Shown here piece after piece: positions 5,739-6,229 of a stretch of DNA of 6,229 nt (the stretch's first letter is position 1; each line of letters starts with the position of its first letter). The notes under the pieces are model-generated. The model saw nothing but the letters and a program-made list of their open reading frames with translations. It made no database searches and was not told the DNA's origin. The translations under genes and the position numbers were made by a program. Source of the stretch: Desulfobacterales bacterium (GTDB lineage Bacteria; Desulfobacterota; Desulfobacteria; Desulfobacterales; UBA5852); assembly GCA_016735415.1 (NCBI GenBank), contig JAERRP010000073.1, positions 1 through 6,229 on the forward strand, in the 5' to 3' direction.

Positions 5739-6229
5739 GCCGGGTTTCCATAGCGCGCCGCAAAGTCACCTGATCCACATATTTTAAATCGCCGCCCATC
5801 GGAACGCCCGAAGCAATCCGGGTTACCTTTACCGAAAAGGGCTGAAGATTTTCCGCCAGATAGGCCGCCGTGGCTTCACCCTCTACATTGGTGCCCGTGG
5901 CAATCACCACTTCCTGGATGTTTTCGTCCCGAATACGGGCATAGAGCCGGGGCAGGCGAATATCGTCGGGACCGATTCCGTTCATGGGCGACAATACGCC
6001 GCCCAGGATGTGGTAGACCCCTTGGTAGGCGCCGGATTTCTCAACGGCAATCATATCGGCCGGCTGTTCGACGACACATAGCTGCGTGGCCTGTCGTGCC
6101 GGGTCACTGCAGATGTGGCAGATCGCTTCATCGCTCCAGGCAAAACAGCGGGTACACATCCGGGTTCGCTGCTTGACCTCGGTGATGCTCCGGGTCAGTT
6201 GGTCGATATGGGGACGCGGGGTTCGCAGA
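5725..6229 (-). CDS. recR: Recombination protein RecR, 5'-truncated by window edge
   Basis: The C-terminal 167 or so residues of RecR, which works with RecO and RecF to load RecA onto gapped DNA. The frame stays open upstream of the ATG at 6157-6159 to the window edge, and the added residues (LTRSITEVKQRTR) match the RecR segment before its zinc finger, so that ATG is internal. The four-cysteine zinc finger is present (MCTRC ... ICHIC, followed by SDPAR), then the Toprim domain (LCVVEQPADMIAVEKSG, LSPMNGIGPDDI, VVIATGTNVEGEATA). The C-terminus has the conserved RIASGVPMGGDLKYVDQVTL segment. Missing is the N-terminal helix-hairpin-helix part. In many bacteria recR lies behind dnaX and ybaB, which may lie right of this window. 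The promoter for the minus-strand genes is therefore also probably outside. Confidence 0.96.
   Translation of the reverse strand, partial: LRTPRPHIDQLTRSITEVKQRTRMCTRCFAWSDEAICHICSDPARQATQLCVVEQPADMIAVEKSGAYQGVYHILGGVLSPMNGIGPDDIRLPRLYARIRDENIQEVVIATGTNVEGEATAAYLAENLQPFSVKVTRIASGVPMGGDLKYVDQVTLRRAMETRHDFR

Overview
The window reads as ordinary chromosomal DNA of a GC-rich Gram-negative bacterium. The closest fit is a sulfate-reducer-type deltaproteobacterium (Desulfobacterota), perhaps near Desulfosarcina. That placement is inference from protein style and gene order (a helix-turn-helix/PTS-IIA fusion gene, and recR, a Cys-cluster protein gene and murI in a row). No rRNA or other taxonomic marker is present. 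I see no mobile element, tRNA, rRNA or CRISPR array.

Layout. Positions 2-817 (+) hold the C-terminal part of an MscS-type mechanosensitive channel whose start lies left of the window. A 173-base AT-rich gap follows. It holds a candidate promoter and a clear 13-bp inverted repeat (901-974) with a second inverted repeat nested in its loop, just before the next gene. Then come three plus-strand genes: a DNA-binding/PTS EIIA fusion (991-1686), a CLC anion transporter with two C-terminal CBS domains (1822-3555), and a two-domain universal-stress-like protein (3568-4404). The last two are almost certainly cotranscribed: they are 12 bases apart and a strong Shine-Dalgarno sequence sits between them. 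The 135-base gap between the EIIA and CLC genes is bridged by a possible 63-codon small ORF that overlaps both. 

The right part is on the minus strand and converges on the stress-protein gene. In transcription order it carries recR (cut by the window's right edge), a YkgJ-type cysteine-cluster protein and glutamate racemase murI. They are tightly packed (14-base overlap, then a 25-base gap) and look like one housekeeping operon. The 112-base convergent gap holds an imperfect inverted repeat with two mutually exclusive foldings.

Working together: the plus-strand block combines turgor and ion functions (MscS, CLC) with a phosphorelay-type sensor and a nucleotide-binding stress protein. This suggests a small ion or osmotic homeostasis locus. 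The minus-strand block serves DNA repair (RecR) and cell-wall precursor supply (MurI). The points most worth a second look are the fused DNA-binding/EIIA regulator beside an anion transporter, the substitutions at key CLC residues, the structured leader and the possible bridging small ORF. I see no clear evidence of a wholly new system.
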